From Rubrivirga sp046845755 (GTDB lineage: Bacteria > Bacteroidota > Rhodothermia > Rhodothermales > Rubricoccaceae), in the NCBI RefSeq assembly GCF_046845755.1, contig NZ_CP177357.1, positions 3,968,001 through 4,032,000 on the forward strand: 64,000 bases of DNA. Reading direction: 5' to 3'. The position numbers and the translations under genes were made by a program. The notes beneath the pieces were generated by a model. It was not told the DNA's origin, ran no database searches, and saw only the letters and a program-made list of their open reading frames with translations. Positions 41,449 through 49,739 of this stretch are shown piece after piece (position 1 is the stretch's first letter; every line of letters starts with the position of its first letter).

Positions 41449-43806
41449 ATGACCGCCTTCCGACCCCTTGCGCGCCTGGCCGCCGTGGCCCTCGTCGGGC
41501 TGGCCGCCGCGTTCCCCGCCGAGGCCCAGCGCCGGTTCGAGATTCACTCGCGGGGGATGCTCCACGAGACCGTCTTCAACACCGGCGAGATCGGGCGGGC
41601 CTACCACCAAGGCGGCGGCGGGAACGCCACCGAGGTCCCCATGATGGAGTGGCCCGGGAATTCGGCCGTCACCGTCGACGACATCAACTACGACGGCAAG
41701 CACTACACGAACGGCGGCGGCGTCTACATCTCGGCCCAGCTCCCCGACTCGACCGAGCGCGTCCACGCGCTCAGCGGCGGCGTCGGGGCCTCCCAGCCGG
41801 ACGTGACCGTCGGGCGGTGGTCGTACCCGCTCACCATCACGCGGACCGAGAATTACCCCGTCTTGGCCGACGGGACGCTCAACGGGGCCTACGACCCGAA
41901 CGAGGCCGAGGAGATCATCGTGGCCTCGTGGGCCACGCCGGTCGGCATCACCGTCACGCGGACGAGCCGGGCCTGGAGCTACCCCGACTACGACGACCTC
42001 ATCGTCTACGAGTACGCGTTCGAGTACACCGGCGACCGCGACGGCGACACCGTCCCCGACACGGACCAGCCCATCACCGACGTCACGATCGCGTTCGCGT
42101 ATGGGCTCGCGCCCAACATGTTCGGCAACCTGCGCACCTACGGGTCGTGGTCCGACGACGAGTACCAGGACAACGACCAGCGTGGCCGGTTCGACCCGCT
42201 CCGGTTCCTCAACTACACCTACCATCAGACCGGCCTCCCGGACCCCGTCTACTACGACGAGTGGGGCCGGACCGGCCAGAACGGCGGCGGCCTCAACGCG
42301 CCGGGCACCCCGGGCTACATGATGCTCCACTTCGACACGGAGCGCCTCGCACTCCAGGGCCAGACGCTCGCCGACGTGACCCAGAGCGACTCCTCGATCG
42401 TGTGGACGCAGGCGTACGGCGGCGGCGTCAAGATCAAGCAGCCGTGGTTCGTCCGCCAGGAGACGAGCAACTTGCGGCAGTCGAAGCTCGAGAACTACCT
42501 CCGCGTCGACACGCGCAAGAACGCGCCGCTCCGCGAGGGCTCGGTCATCCCGCCCGAGGGCGGCGTCGACGACCCGGCCTACCAGCACTACCTCGACTAC
42601 TGGGTCGGCGCCGGCCGCTACAACTTCCGCCAGACGCGCTGGGCGACCGGGCGGATTACCGTCTTCGGGCCGTACCGCTTCGAGGTCGGCGAGACCGCGC
42701 GGTTCGCGCTCGCCGAGGTGATTGGGTTCGGGGCCGTCCGCCCCGAGCAGGCCTACCTCCCGCCCGGCGAGCGGACGACGCCCGAGCAGGACGACTACCT
42801 CGTCGACTGGGGCGGGTCGTGCGGCGAGGACTGCGGCGAGGACGGGAGCCGCGGGTTCTTCCCGATCGCCAGCTACGCCGACACCGTCCGCTACGGCGGC
42901 AACCCGGTCTTCCCGAGCATCTTCCCCTACGGGCCGGGCGCCGACGAGGGGACGGTCATCAAGCGCCACGGGAGCCCCTACCTCTCGGAGTACGATCTCC
43001 CGGACTACGTCAACTCCGACGTGGTCACGATCCGCGAGGTGGCCGACAAGGCGTACCACGCCTACACCGGGCGGACGTTCACGGCGCCGGAGTACAACCG
43101 GCCCGAGCTCAACCCCGAGGCCGGCGTCTACCGGATCCCGATCCCGGTCCCGGCCCCGGCCCTCACCGTCGCCAGCGACGAGCGCGCCCAGAACGTGCTG
43201 TCCTGGAGCGACGCGGTCGAGCGCTTTAGCGCCCCGCGCCTCCAGGGCGCCTTCGACCACTACCGCGTGGCCCGGAGCACGCACCCGGCCGGGCCCTGGG
43301 AGACGATCGCCGAGGTCAACCCCGGCGACCCGGCCTTCGTCCACACCGGCACGTACAGCTTCGTCCCCGACGGCGACTACGTCGTGCTCGACCCCGAGCC
43401 GACCGTCGGCGAGACGTTCTACTACTCGGTCGTCTCGGTCGACGAGAACGGCCGAACGAGCGGGCGGACGAACGTGACCGCGTTCGAGACCCAGCTCGGG
43501 GCGGTCGCCGCGCTCGGCGCCGTCCACGTGGTCCCGAACCCGTTCGTGGTCAACTCCGGCTTCGGCGGCGCCAGCGACTCGTCGCTGCGGCTCGGGTTCT
43601 ACGGGCTCCCGGCCCGGGCCACGATCCGGATCTACTCGTTCGCCGGCCAGCTCGTCGAGACCATCGAGCACGACAGCCCGACGTACTCGGTGGCCTACCT
43701 CCAGGAGACGCGCAACAACCAGCGCCTGGCCTCCGGGGTCTACTTCTACGTCGTGACGACGCCCGACGGCGAGGCGACGCAGGGCAAGTTCGTCATCATC
43801 CGCTAG
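41449..43806 (+). CDS. Large surface protein with T9SS C-terminal sorting domain
   Basis: A 785-residue protein with a signal peptide (RLAAVALVGLAAAFPAEAQ), whose ATG immediately follows the receptor stop. The first 650 residues have no recognised domain but are rich in Tyr, Asp and Gly (TYGSWSDDEYQDNDQRGRF). A fibronectin-like stretch (about 565-680, WSDAVERFSAPRLQGAFDHY) precedes a T9SS type A sorting domain ending VYFYVVTTPDGEATQGKFVI. Such proteins are exported through the outer membrane and held on the surface. Its position directly after a receptor gene suggests a substrate-capture role comparable to SusD; this is inference. Confidence 0.75.
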   Translation: MTAFRPLARLAAVALVGLAAAFPAEAQRRFEIHSRGMLHETVFNTGEIGRAYHQGGGGNATEVPMMEWPGNSAVTVDDINYDGKHYTNGGGVYISAQLPDSTERVHALSGGVGASQPDVTVGRWSYPLTITRTENYPVLADGTLNGAYDPNEAEEIIVASWATPVGITVTRTSRAWSYPDYDDLIVYEYAFEYTGDRDGDTVPDTDQPITDVTIAFAYGLAPNMFGNLRTYGSWSDDEYQDNDQRGRFDPLRFLNYTYHQTGLPDPVYYDEWGRTGQNGGGLNAPGTPGYMMLHFDTERLALQGQTLADVTQSDSSIVWTQAYGGGVKIKQPWFVRQETSNLRQSKLENYLRVDTRKNAPLREGSVIPPEGGVDDPAYQHYLDYWVGAGRYNFRQTRWATGRITVFGPYRFEVGETARFALAEVIGFGAVRPEQAYLPPGERTTPEQDDYLVDWGGSCGEDCGEDGSRGFFPIASYADTVRYGGNPVFPSIFPYGPGADEGTVIKRHGSPYLSEYDLPDYVNSDVVTIREVADKAYHAYTGRTFTAPEYNRPELNPEAGVYRIPIPVPAPALTVASDERAQNVLSWSDAVERFSAPRLQGAFDHYRVARSTHPAGPWETIAEVNPGDPAFVHTGTYSFVPDGDYVVLDPEPTVGETFYYSVVSVDENGRTSGRTNVTAFETQLGAVAALGAVHVVPNPFVVNSGFGGASDSSLRLGFYGLPARATIRIYSFAGQLVETIEHDSPTYSVAYLQETRNNQRLASGVYFYVVTTPDGEATQGKFVIIR

Positions 43807-43810
43807 CCCC

Positions 43811-44830
43811 ATGACCGCCCCCCGCAGCCTCCTCCGGCTCGCCGCCGCCGCGCTCGTCGTGGCCGCGGGCCCGGCCCACGCCCAGAAGGTCGGCACGACG
43901 TCGTTCCAGTTTCTCAAGGTGATGCCGACGGCCCGGGCGACCGCCATGGGCGACGCGTACGCCGGCCTGGCCCAGGGCGCCGAGGCCCTGTTCTGGAACC
44001 CCGCCGGCCTCGCCTACACGACCGGCCACGCCGTCTCGGCCACCTACATCCCGTACCTCGTCGACACCCAGATCACGTCGGCCGGCTACGCCACGTCGCT
44101 CGGCGGCTTCGGGCAGGTCGGCGTCCAGTTCCAGGCTGTCGACTACGGGTCGATCGCCGAGACCCGGACCGACCGGCTCGGGTTCAACACGGACGGGACC
44201 TACAACCCCGGCCTCACGGGCGGCTCCTACAGCCCGACCGCCTTTGCCGCGGGCCTCTCGTATGCCCGGCGCCTGACCGACCGGTTCGCGACCGGGATCA
44301 CGGCCAAGTACGTCCACGAGTCGCTCTACGACGGGGACTACTCCGGGGCCGGGGGCACCTTCAACACGGGCGCCGGGGCCGTCCTGTTCGACTTTGGGAT
44401 CCAGTACCAGACCGGGTTCCGCTCCCTCGACATCGCGATGTCGGTCCAGAACTTCGGGCCCGAGGTGGCCTTTGTCGAGGAGCGGTTCGCCGCGCCGCTG
44501 ACGTTCCGGCTCGGGGCGACCGGCGACCTGGTCGGGCCCCAGGGGATCGTCCGCCAGGACCCCCGGAACCGGCTGACGGTCGCCTACGACCTGCACCAAC
44601 CCAACGACTACGACCAGCAGATGCAGGTCGGGATGGAGTACTCGTTCGCCGAGGTCCTCGCGCTCCGGGGCGGCTACAAGGTCAACTACGACGCCGAGGG
44701 GCTCACGCTCGGGGCCGGCATCAACGCCGACCTCCGTGCCGCCCGCCTCAACGTCGACTACAGCTACGGGACGATGGGCGAGTTCCTCGGCTCGGTCCAC
44801 CGCATCACCGTCGGCGCGACGCTCCGCTAG
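43811..44830 (+). CDS. PorV/PorQ-family outer-membrane protein
   Basis: A 339-residue beta-barrel protein with a signal peptide. The start of the mature protein, GTTSFQFLKVMPTARATAMG, followed by DAYAGLAQGAEALFWNPAGL, is the PorV/PorQ (UPF0164) signature. PorV shuttles T9SS cargo from the translocon to the attachment complex. A copy inside a carbohydrate locus, 4 bases after a T9SS cargo gene, suggests a dedicated partner. It may instead be a structural subunit of the uptake complex. Confidence 0.85.
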   Translation: MTAPRSLLRLAAAALVVAAGPAHAQKVGTTSFQFLKVMPTARATAMGDAYAGLAQGAEALFWNPAGLAYTTGHAVSATYIPYLVDTQITSAGYATSLGGFGQVGVQFQAVDYGSIAETRTDRLGFNTDGTYNPGLTGGSYSPTAFAAGLSYARRLTDRFATGITAKYVHESLYDGDYSGAGGTFNTGAGAVLFDFGIQYQTGFRSLDIAMSVQNFGPEVAFVEERFAAPLTFRLGATGDLVGPQGIVRQDPRNRLTVAYDLHQPNDYDQQMQVGMEYSFAEVLALRGGYKVNYDAEGLTLGAGINADLRAARLNVDYSYGTMGEFLGSVHRITVGATLR

Positions 44831-44848
44831 CCCGTGCCCCCGTCTCCT

Positions 44849-46255
44849 ATGCTCCGCACGACCCTCGCCGCCCTCGCGCTCACCGCGCTCGCGCTGGCCC
44901 CCCCGGCCGCCGCCCAGGACGCCGCGGCGCCGCTCACCGTCCAGGGCCTCGACCAGCAGGCGGCCGTCGGCGCCCGCGCCCGGGCGATGGGCGGGGTCCG
45001 CGCCAGCGGGCTCAGCACATCCGCCGCGCTGTTCTCGAACCCGGCCGCGCTCCACCGGCTGTCCGAGGCCGAGGTCCGGCTCGGCGGCGGGGCCACAGCC
45101 CAGGCCCTCAGCCAGGACCAGACCTGGGTGCCCAACCGGCTCTACCTCGAGCTCAGCCTGATCTTCGAGAACGAGCCGGGCTCGCCGAACCCGACGCGCG
45201 CCTTCGACGACATCCGGCCGGACTGGGAGGAGGACCTCGGCTCGACCCGGCCGACGCTGGGGTCGGCGGCGGTCCCCCTGCCGTTCGCGCCCGGTGGCGT
45301 ATCGGTGACGGCCGGCCTGGGCGCGGCGCTCGTCGCCGACCTCGACCACTACTTCCAGAACAACAACGCGCTCGACCCCAACATCGGCGCGATTCGGCCC
45401 CAGCCGATCCCGCGCGTCCAGGACGGCGACTCCCTCATGGTGGGGTGGGCCCAGTTTAGCCGCCGCCGCGAGGGCTCCGTCTACGGCGTGACCCCGGCGC
45501 TCGCGCTCGCGCGCGGCCCGTTCTCGCTCGGCGTGTCGGCGACGGTCTTGACGGGCTCGTCGGACGACCTCGAGCAGACGCGCGACCGCGGCGAGTTCAC
45601 GCTCCGCTACCAGAACCGCTTCAGCTTGGCCGCGCCGACCGGCGGCGAGACGACGGTCACCGGGACGTCGGACTACTCGGGCACGCGGCTCGCGCTCGCC
45701 GGCGGGTATGAGACCGGTGCGCTCTCCGTCGACGCCGTCTGGCAGCCGGGCTATACGCTGTCGCGCGAGTGGTCGCGGAGCGACGGGTCAGCCGGGACCG
45801 ACGAGGTCCGCTTTGCCCCGGCCGTGACCGTCGGCGCGGCGGTCCGCCCGAGCGACCGCGTGACCGTCGCGGCCGACGTCGACTTGCGGGCGCTCGCCAG
45901 CGCCGAGGTCCTCTACGCCGACTCGACCGAGGCCGAGCGGCCGTGGGTCAGCGGGGCGACCGTCCACCTCGGCGCCGAGGTCCGCGCCCTCGACTGGCTC
46001 GCGCTCCGCGGCGGCTACCGCGAGCAGGCCCAGGCGTTCGCGCCGGCCGGCGCCGCCCTCCTCGACGAGCCCGCCCGCGCCGACGTGTTCGGGGCCGGCG
46101 TCGGGCTCGCCCTCGGGCCCCTCGTGCTCGACGTGACCTACGAGCTCTCGCACCTGCGCTACGAGGACCTCTGGCTCTCGAACGGCAACCGCAACGCGGT
46201 CACCACGCACGCCGTCCTCTTCGAGGCCGCCTACGCGCTCCCGGTCGGCCGATGA
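44849..46255 (+). CDS. Outer-membrane beta-barrel protein (OmpP1/FadL-like)
   Basis: A 468-residue protein with a signal peptide (LAALALTALALAPPAAAQ). The opening AVGARARAMGGVRASGLSTS with FSNPAALHRL is like that of PorV and FadL-type barrels, and the rest is alternating strands. It may be a transport channel or a second PorV-like factor. Its stop overlaps the PL6 lyase ATG (ATGA), so the genes are coupled. The ATG at 44849 is preferred over a GTG 15 bases upstream because it starts the signal peptide. Confidence 0.78.
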   Translation: MLRTTLAALALTALALAPPAAAQDAAAPLTVQGLDQQAAVGARARAMGGVRASGLSTSAALFSNPAALHRLSEAEVRLGGGATAQALSQDQTWVPNRLYLELSLIFENEPGSPNPTRAFDDIRPDWEEDLGSTRPTLGSAAVPLPFAPGGVSVTAGLGAALVADLDHYFQNNNALDPNIGAIRPQPIPRVQDGDSLMVGWAQFSRRREGSVYGVTPALALARGPFSLGVSATVLTGSSDDLEQTRDRGEFTLRYQNRFSLAAPTGGETTVTGTSDYSGTRLALAGGYETGALSVDAVWQPGYTLSREWSRSDGSAGTDEVRFAPAVTVGAAVRPSDRVTVAADVDLRALASAEVLYADSTEAERPWVSGATVHLGAEVRALDWLALRGGYREQAQAFAPAGAALLDEPARADVFGAGVGLALGPLVLDVTYELSHLRYEDLWLSNGNRNAVTTHAVLFEAAYALPVGR

Positions 46256-47985
46256 CGCGCCGCCTCCTCGCCGCCCTCGCGCTCGTCGCGCTCGCGGCGT
46301 CCGCCGGCGCCCAGACCGATCGCTACGTCGCGACCGCCGCCGAGTTGAGCGCCGCCATCCGCGCGTCCCAGCCCGGCGACACCGTCACGATGGCGGACGG
46401 GACCTGGACCGACACGGCCATCGACTTCGACCGCGACGGCGCCCCGGCCGACTCGATCCGGCTCCGCGCCGAGACGCCGGGCGGCGTCGTGCTGACCGGC
46501 TCGTCGACGTTGTCCATCGCCGGCGACTACCTCGTCGTCGACGGGCTCCGGTTCGAGGGCGGCGCGCTCCCCGACGGCACGCCCGTCGTCCAGTTCCGCC
46601 GGTCGTCGAGCGACCTCGCCAACCACAGCCGGCTGACGAACTGCGTCATCACCGACTACAACCCGGCCAACACGCGGACCGAGTACAAGTGGGTCTCGGT
46701 CTACGGCCGGTTCAACCGCGTCGACCACTGCTACTTCGCCCGCAAGACGAACGAGGGCGCGCTCTTGGTGGTCTGGCTCCGCGACCCGCCCAACGACGCG
46801 CCGCCCGAGCACCGGATCGACCACAACCACTTCGGCTTCCGGCCCGAGTTCGGCGACAACGGGGCCGAGACGATCCGGATCGGGACGAGCAGCCGGTCCA
46901 TGCAGTACGCGAATGTCGTCGTGGAGCGGAACCTGTTCACGGAGACGAACGGGGAGATCGAGATCATCTCGAACAAGTCGAACGGCAACGTCTACCGGAG
47001 CAACACCTTCCGCCGCGCTCAGGGCACGCTCACGCTCCGCCACGGGAACGACTGCCTCGTCGAGGGCAACTTTTTTCTGGGCGAGGAGGTGTCGGGGTCC
47101 GGCGGCGTCCGCATCATCGGCGAGGACCACCGCGTGGTCAACAACTACTTTATGGGGTTGCGGGGGACAGGCTACCGGGCGCCGCTGTCGATGGTGCAGG
47201 GCGTGGAGAACTCGCCGCTCAACCGCTACTTCCAGGTCAAGCGGCCCGTCGTGGCCCACAACACGTTCGTCGACAACGACCGGACGCTCGTGATCGGGGT
47301 CGGCTCCAGCAGCGACCAGTCGCTCCCGCCCCAGGACATCACCGTCGTCAACAACGCCGTCCAGACCAAGCTGAGCGCGGACATCGTCGAGGTCGACCTC
47401 GAGCCGGTCGGCACGTCGGACTGGTCCGGGAACATCTTTTTCGGGCGCCCGGGAGACCTTCCCGAGGGCGTCACCTTTGCCGACCCCGAGCTCGTCGAGG
47501 CCGAGGACGGCCTGTTCCGGCCGTCGCCCACGAGCCCGCTTCTCGACGCCGCCGTCGCCGCCTTCGCGCCCGCCACCGATATGGACGGGCAGGCCCGCGT
47601 GACGCCGGATGTGGGCGCCGACGAGGTCTCGGCCGACCCCCGCACACTCGGTCCGCTCTCGCCCGAGGACGTGGGCCCGAGCTACGCCGTCGCGACGGCC
47701 GACGAGGACCGGCCAGAGCGCCGGGCGTCGCGGCTGGCGCCCAACGTCCCCAACCCGTTTGCGACGACGACCGAGCTCGCGTTCGCCCTCGGCCGGGCCG
47801 GGCCGGCCGTGGTCCGGCTGTTCGACATCAGTGGGCGCGAGGTCCAGCGCGTGCTCGACGGCACGTTCCCGGCTGGCATGACCGAGTTCACCCTCGACGG
47901 CACGGCCTTGCCGACGGGCACCTACCTCGTCGTCTTGGAGGCCGAGGGCCGCGCCGACTACCGCCTGGTGACGCTCGCGCGGTGA
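46252..47985 (+). CDS. PL6-family alginate lyase with T9SS tail
   Basis: A 577-residue secreted polysaccharide lyase. After a signal peptide comes a right-handed beta-helix of the chondroitinase-B / PL6 family (about 25-440) with NHFGFRPEFGDNGAETIRIG and the catalytic stretch EIISNKSNGNVYRSNTF. The base and acid residues K242 and R263 (TLRHGN) are 21 apart, exactly as in chondroitinase B (K250, R271). PL6 enzymes cleave alginate, often poly-MG or poly-G. The last 75 residues are a T9SS type A domain (NVPNPFATTTELAF to YLVVLEAEGRADYRLVTLAR), so it should be displayed on the cell surface. Confidence 0.92.
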   Translation: MTRRLLAALALVALAASAGAQTDRYVATAAELSAAIRASQPGDTVTMADGTWTDTAIDFDRDGAPADSIRLRAETPGGVVLTGSSTLSIAGDYLVVDGLRFEGGALPDGTPVVQFRRSSSDLANHSRLTNCVITDYNPANTRTEYKWVSVYGRFNRVDHCYFARKTNEGALLVVWLRDPPNDAPPEHRIDHNHFGFRPEFGDNGAETIRIGTSSRSMQYANVVVERNLFTETNGEIEIISNKSNGNVYRSNTFRRAQGTLTLRHGNDCLVEGNFFLGEEVSGSGGVRIIGEDHRVVNNYFMGLRGTGYRAPLSMVQGVENSPLNRYFQVKRPVVAHNTFVDNDRTLVIGVGSSSDQSLPPQDITVVNNAVQTKLSADIVEVDLEPVGTSDWSGNIFFGRPGDLPEGVTFADPELVEAEDGLFRPSPTSPLLDAAVAAFAPATDMDGQARVTPDVGADEVSADPRTLGPLSPEDVGPSYAVATADEDRPERRASRLAPNVPNPFATTTELAFALGRAGPAVVRLFDISGREVQRVLDGTFPAGMTEFTLDGTALPTGTYLVVLEAEGRADYRLVTLAR

Positions 47986-48007
47986 CGCGGGCCGCCGGCC
48001 CCCGCCC

Positions 48008-48772
48008 ATGCCGCCGGACGCCCTCTCGATGTTCTCCCTCGCGGGCCAGACCGCCCTCGTCACCGGTGCCAGTCGGGGGATCGGCCGGGCACTCGCCGTC
48101 GCGCTCGCCCAAGCCGGGGCGGACGTCGTCTGCACGAGCACGCAGCGGGGCGGGACCGCCGAGGCCGTCCGCCAGGCCGGGCGCCAGGCGTGGCAGGTCG
48201 CGGCCGACCTCTCGGCGCCCGACGGTGCGGACCGGCTCGCGGACGCCGCGTTCGAGGCCGCGGGCGAGGTCCACATCCTGATCAACAACGCCGGCACGAT
48301 CCGTCGCCACCCGGCCGTGGACGTCCCGCTCGACGACTGGCAGCACGTGCTCCAGACCAACCTCACGGCCGTCTTCCGGCTGTCGCAACGCGTCGGCGCG
48401 CCGATGCTGGCGCGCGGGCGGGGCAAGATCATCACCGTCGCGTCGCTCTTGAGCTTTCAGGGCGGCATCACCGTCCCGGCCTACACCGCGAGCAAGCACG
48501 GCGTGGCCGGGCTCACCAAGGCGCTCGCGAACGAGTGGGCTGGCCGGGGCGTGGCCGTCAACGCGATCGCGCCGGGCTACATCGCCACGGACAACACGGC
48601 CGCGCTCCGGGCCGACGCGACGCGCAACCGCCAGATCCTGGAGCGCATCCCCGCCGGCCGCTGGGGCGACCCCTCCGACCTCGCCGGCGCCGCCGTCTTC
48701 CTCGCCTCCCGCGCCTCCGACTACGTCACCGGGACCGTCGTCACCGTCGACGGCGGCTGGATGGCGAGGTAG
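48008..48772 (+). CDS. kduD: KduD-type 2-dehydro-3-deoxy-D-gluconate 5-dehydrogenase (SDR)
   Basis: A 254-residue short-chain dehydrogenase. The Rossmann motif TGASRGIGRALA, INNAGTIRRHPAVDVP (characteristic of KduD), and the YTASKHG active site (Tyr, Lys) are present. KduD interconverts 2,5-diketo-3-deoxygluconate and KDG in uronate breakdown. In this locus it could also act as a DEH reductase. It lies 22 bases after the PL6 gene and is followed by the KduI/IolB-type isomerase. Confidence 0.88.
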   Translation: MPPDALSMFSLAGQTALVTGASRGIGRALAVALAQAGADVVCTSTQRGGTAEAVRQAGRQAWQVAADLSAPDGADRLADAAFEAAGEVHILINNAGTIRRHPAVDVPLDDWQHVLQTNLTAVFRLSQRVGAPMLARGRGKIITVASLLSFQGGITVPAYTASKHGVAGLTKALANEWAGRGVAVNAIAPGYIATDNTAALRADATRNRQILERIPAGRWGDPSDLAGAAVFLASRASDYVTGTVVTVDGGWMAR

Positions 48773-48856
48773 GGCGTGGGGCGTCGTGCGTGGGCAACCT
48801 CCCGGCCCCACGCTCCGCGGCCGATCGCCGACCCTTCTCTCGTCTCCCTCAGCCCC

Positions 48857-49729
48857 ATGCCCTCCCCCGACCGCCGCCTCACCGGCCGCGCCGTCCTCCC
48901 CCAGTCCGGCGAGATCCGCGAGGTCGAGCTCTTCGACGCAAGCCCCGAACCCGGCGCCCGCATCGAGGTCTGCACCGCCGACAACTCGACGCTCGAGTAC
49001 CTCACCTTCGCCCGGATCGCGCTCGACGGCGCACCCCAGACCGTCACGCTCGCCGACGACCAGGAGGCGTGCTTTTTCGTCAACGACGGCACGGCCGAGA
49101 TCACCGTCGGCGGCGAGACGCACCGCGTCGAGAAGGACGGGATGCTCTACGTCGGGCTGGGCGAGACCGTCACGCTGGCGGGGACGGCCGACGTCAGCGA
49201 GTTCCGCGCGCCGGAGTGCTCGACGAAGTACCCGGCCCAGCTCGTCCAACGCGCCGACATCGAGGGGACGGACCTCGCCTTCCACACCGGCAACCCCGAC
49301 AACAAGACGACGCGGACGGTCTACAAGCTGATCGACCAGAACGTCGACGCCTGCCGGCTCCTGTTCGGCGTGACGTACCTCGCGAAGCCCGGGAGCGTGG
49401 GCAGCTACCCTCCCCACTTCCACGGGCCCGACGGTGAGGGCGGGCTCGGCGACGACGCCAAGGAGGAGATCTACGTGTTCCGCGTGTCGTCGCGCGTGCC
49501 CGACGAGCGGGCGTTCGTGCTCCAGAACGTGTCGCGCCCGGGCGAGGACGTCAACACCTACGTCCACGTCTTCGACGACCAGGCCATCAACGTGACGCCG
49601 TCGTTCCACGACACGATCGCCCCGCCGACCGTCGACTTCTCGTTCACGTGGTGCCTCGCGTCGGTCACGGAGGGCGCGCGCGACTGGGCGGCCATCCTCA
49701 AGCGGCCCGGCTACGAGAACGAGTCGTAG
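48857..49729 (+). CDS. kduI: KduI/IolB-family uronate isomerase
   Basis: A 290-residue bicupin-fold isomerase. SYPPHFHGPD provides two metal His ligands; a second-cupin acidic ligand follows in KEEIYVFRVSS and a final His in NVTPSFHDTI. The family contains 5-dehydro-4-deoxy-glucuronate isomerase (KduI) and 5-deoxyglucuronate isomerase (IolB). The pattern SYPPH near KEEIY looks partly IolB-like, but the KduD neighbour favours KduI activity. It would convert DEH/DKI to 2,5-diketo-3-deoxygluconate. Confidence 0.78.
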   Translation: MPSPDRRLTGRAVLPQSGEIREVELFDASPEPGARIEVCTADNSTLEYLTFARIALDGAPQTVTLADDQEACFFVNDGTAEITVGGETHRVEKDGMLYVGLGETVTLAGTADVSEFRAPECSTKYPAQLVQRADIEGTDLAFHTGNPDNKTTRTVYKLIDQNVDACRLLFGVTYLAKPGSVGSYPPHFHGPDGEGGLGDDAKEEIYVFRVSSRVPDERAFVLQNVSRPGEDVNTYVHVFDDQAINVTPSFHDTIAPPTVDFSFTWCLASVTEGARDWAAILKRPGYENES

Positions 49730-49739
49730 CCGGGCGGGC

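Noticed and set aside
41317..43947. 876-codon frame antisense to the T9SS surface protein
   Set aside because: It is shadow coding: low-complexity composition, no domain, and the plus strand has a signal peptide and T9SS tail.
48008..49729. Pectin utilisation as the main purpose of the locus
   Set aside because: KduD and KduI-type genes are typical of pectin breakdown, but there is no pectate lyase of PL1, PL9 or PL10 and no GH28, while several alginate-type lyases are present.
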